From a virus, in the IMG/VR virus record IMGVR_UViG_3300021962_000409, positions 1 through 31,416 of that record: 31,416 bases of DNA; one strand, written 5' to 3'. A program made the position numbers and the translations under genes. Shown in pieces: positions 31,117 to 31,416 of the stretch. The notes under the pieces were generated by a model. The model worked only from the letters and a program-made list of their open reading frames with translations. It was not told the DNA's origin and made no database searches. The stretch's first letter is position 1. Each line of letters begins with the position of its first letter.

Positions 31117-31382
31117 TTTTCAATTAATCCCTGACGTGTCAATGATTCCAACAGTTTAGGCAAAGGCTGGTAAATGACAACCATCTTGCCAAGATTGCCG
31201 CGTTTTTTGATGAGCTTACCATGTTCGTCTTTTAATTTATCAAATTCACCAGAACGAATTAGGTATTCTGCCACGCAACGCAAGCGTCTTTTGAGGGGAA
31301 GTTCAGCCAAAGGAAATTTGCCACAAATTGTATCGGGATTTAGATCTTTAAACGCTAAACGCAACCGATTTGCCAGCGTCAT
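31113..31382 (-). CDS. unknown basic protein, start uncertain
   Basis: 89 residues from ATG at 31382. Basic and helical with a possible winged-helix feel (RLRCVAEYLIRSGEFDKL, then a lysine loop and VVIYQPLPKLLESL), but no clear family. The frame stays open to the window edge upstream (acidic codons EEEDENSS), so a longer form is possible; alternatively another gene ends at the TGA overlapping the ATG (ATGA). It overlaps the next gene by 4 nt. Function unknown. Confidence 0.6.
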   Translation of the reverse strand: MTLANRLRLAFKDLNPDTICGKFPLAELPLKRRLRCVAEYLIRSGEFDKLKDEHGKLIKKRGNLGKMVVIYQPLPKLLESLTRQGLIEK

Positions 31383-31416
31383 GCTGGAGTTTTCATCCTC
31401 TTCCTCATAATTTTTT

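Noticed and set aside
1-31416. CRISPR array or insertion sequence
   Set aside because: No regularly spaced identical repeats and no transposase or terminal inverted repeat pair were seen.

Overview
The window is the interior of a dsDNA tailed-phage genome. It carries a complete packaging and capsid cassette (probable small terminase, large terminase, portal, scaffold-like protein, major coat), three different peptidoglycan hydrolases and dozens of tightly packed genes that often overlap by 1-4 nt. Both ends cut through genes or a gene cluster, so neither end is a genome terminus. The host is most likely a phycobilisome-bearing cyanobacterium of the Synechococcus/Cyanobium type. This rests on an NblA-like gene, a dCTP deaminase of the cyanobacterial subtype, a truncated tyrosine recombinase that resembles picocyanobacterial integrases, and many genes lacking a Shine-Dalgarno sequence. 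The assignment comes from reading the sequence only; no database was searched. Most proteins have no family I recognise, which fits a poorly sampled cyanophage lineage. Comparison with the freshwater phage S-EIV1 and with podovirus-like uncultured cyanophages would be the first check.

Layout. (1) 1-7971 (+): twelve mostly unrecognised genes, many Ala/Gly/Gln-rich, with glycine-zipper membrane-like segments or helical repeats. They look like virion, ejection or tail components. (2) 7841-10359: probable small terminase, two small ORFs, large terminase. (3) 10389-14884: membrane/coiled-coil protein, AbrB-like protein, Gly-rich protein, portal, a scaffold-like gene that overlaps the portal C-terminus for 566 nt in another frame, and a glycine-zipper protein. 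(4) 14991-17449: major capsid, decoration-like protein and a ComEA-like helix-hairpin-helix protein, closed by a clear intrinsic terminator. (5) 17523-22760: M15-type peptidase, connector-like protein, unknown virion proteins, tail lysozyme, two beta-rich virion proteins. (6) 22780-23940: an unusual insert with a structured leader, a truncated integrase-like gene, a convergent excisionase-like HTH gene with operator-like direct repeats, and an HNH nuclease. (7) 23940-28494: a 1032-aa repeat protein, two small basic proteins, a GH24 endolysin and the NblA-like gene. (8) 28482-31416: mainly leftward genes (DUF3310, dCTP deaminase, a degenerate Dam-like protein, three unknowns) with one isolated rightward gene. 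This is the start of the metabolic/replication side.

How it fits together: regions 1-5 and 7 make and fill the particle, breach the wall and lyse the cell. NblA-like and Dcd proteins would redirect host resources, from phycobilisome amino acids and from nucleotide pools. The most notable observations are the long portal/scaffold overlap with matching codon-use constraint, the NblA-like gene beside the endolysin, the integrase/Xis-like remnant with helical-phase repeats inside the late region, and perfect hairpins that touch the start codons of the endolysin and the HhH gene.
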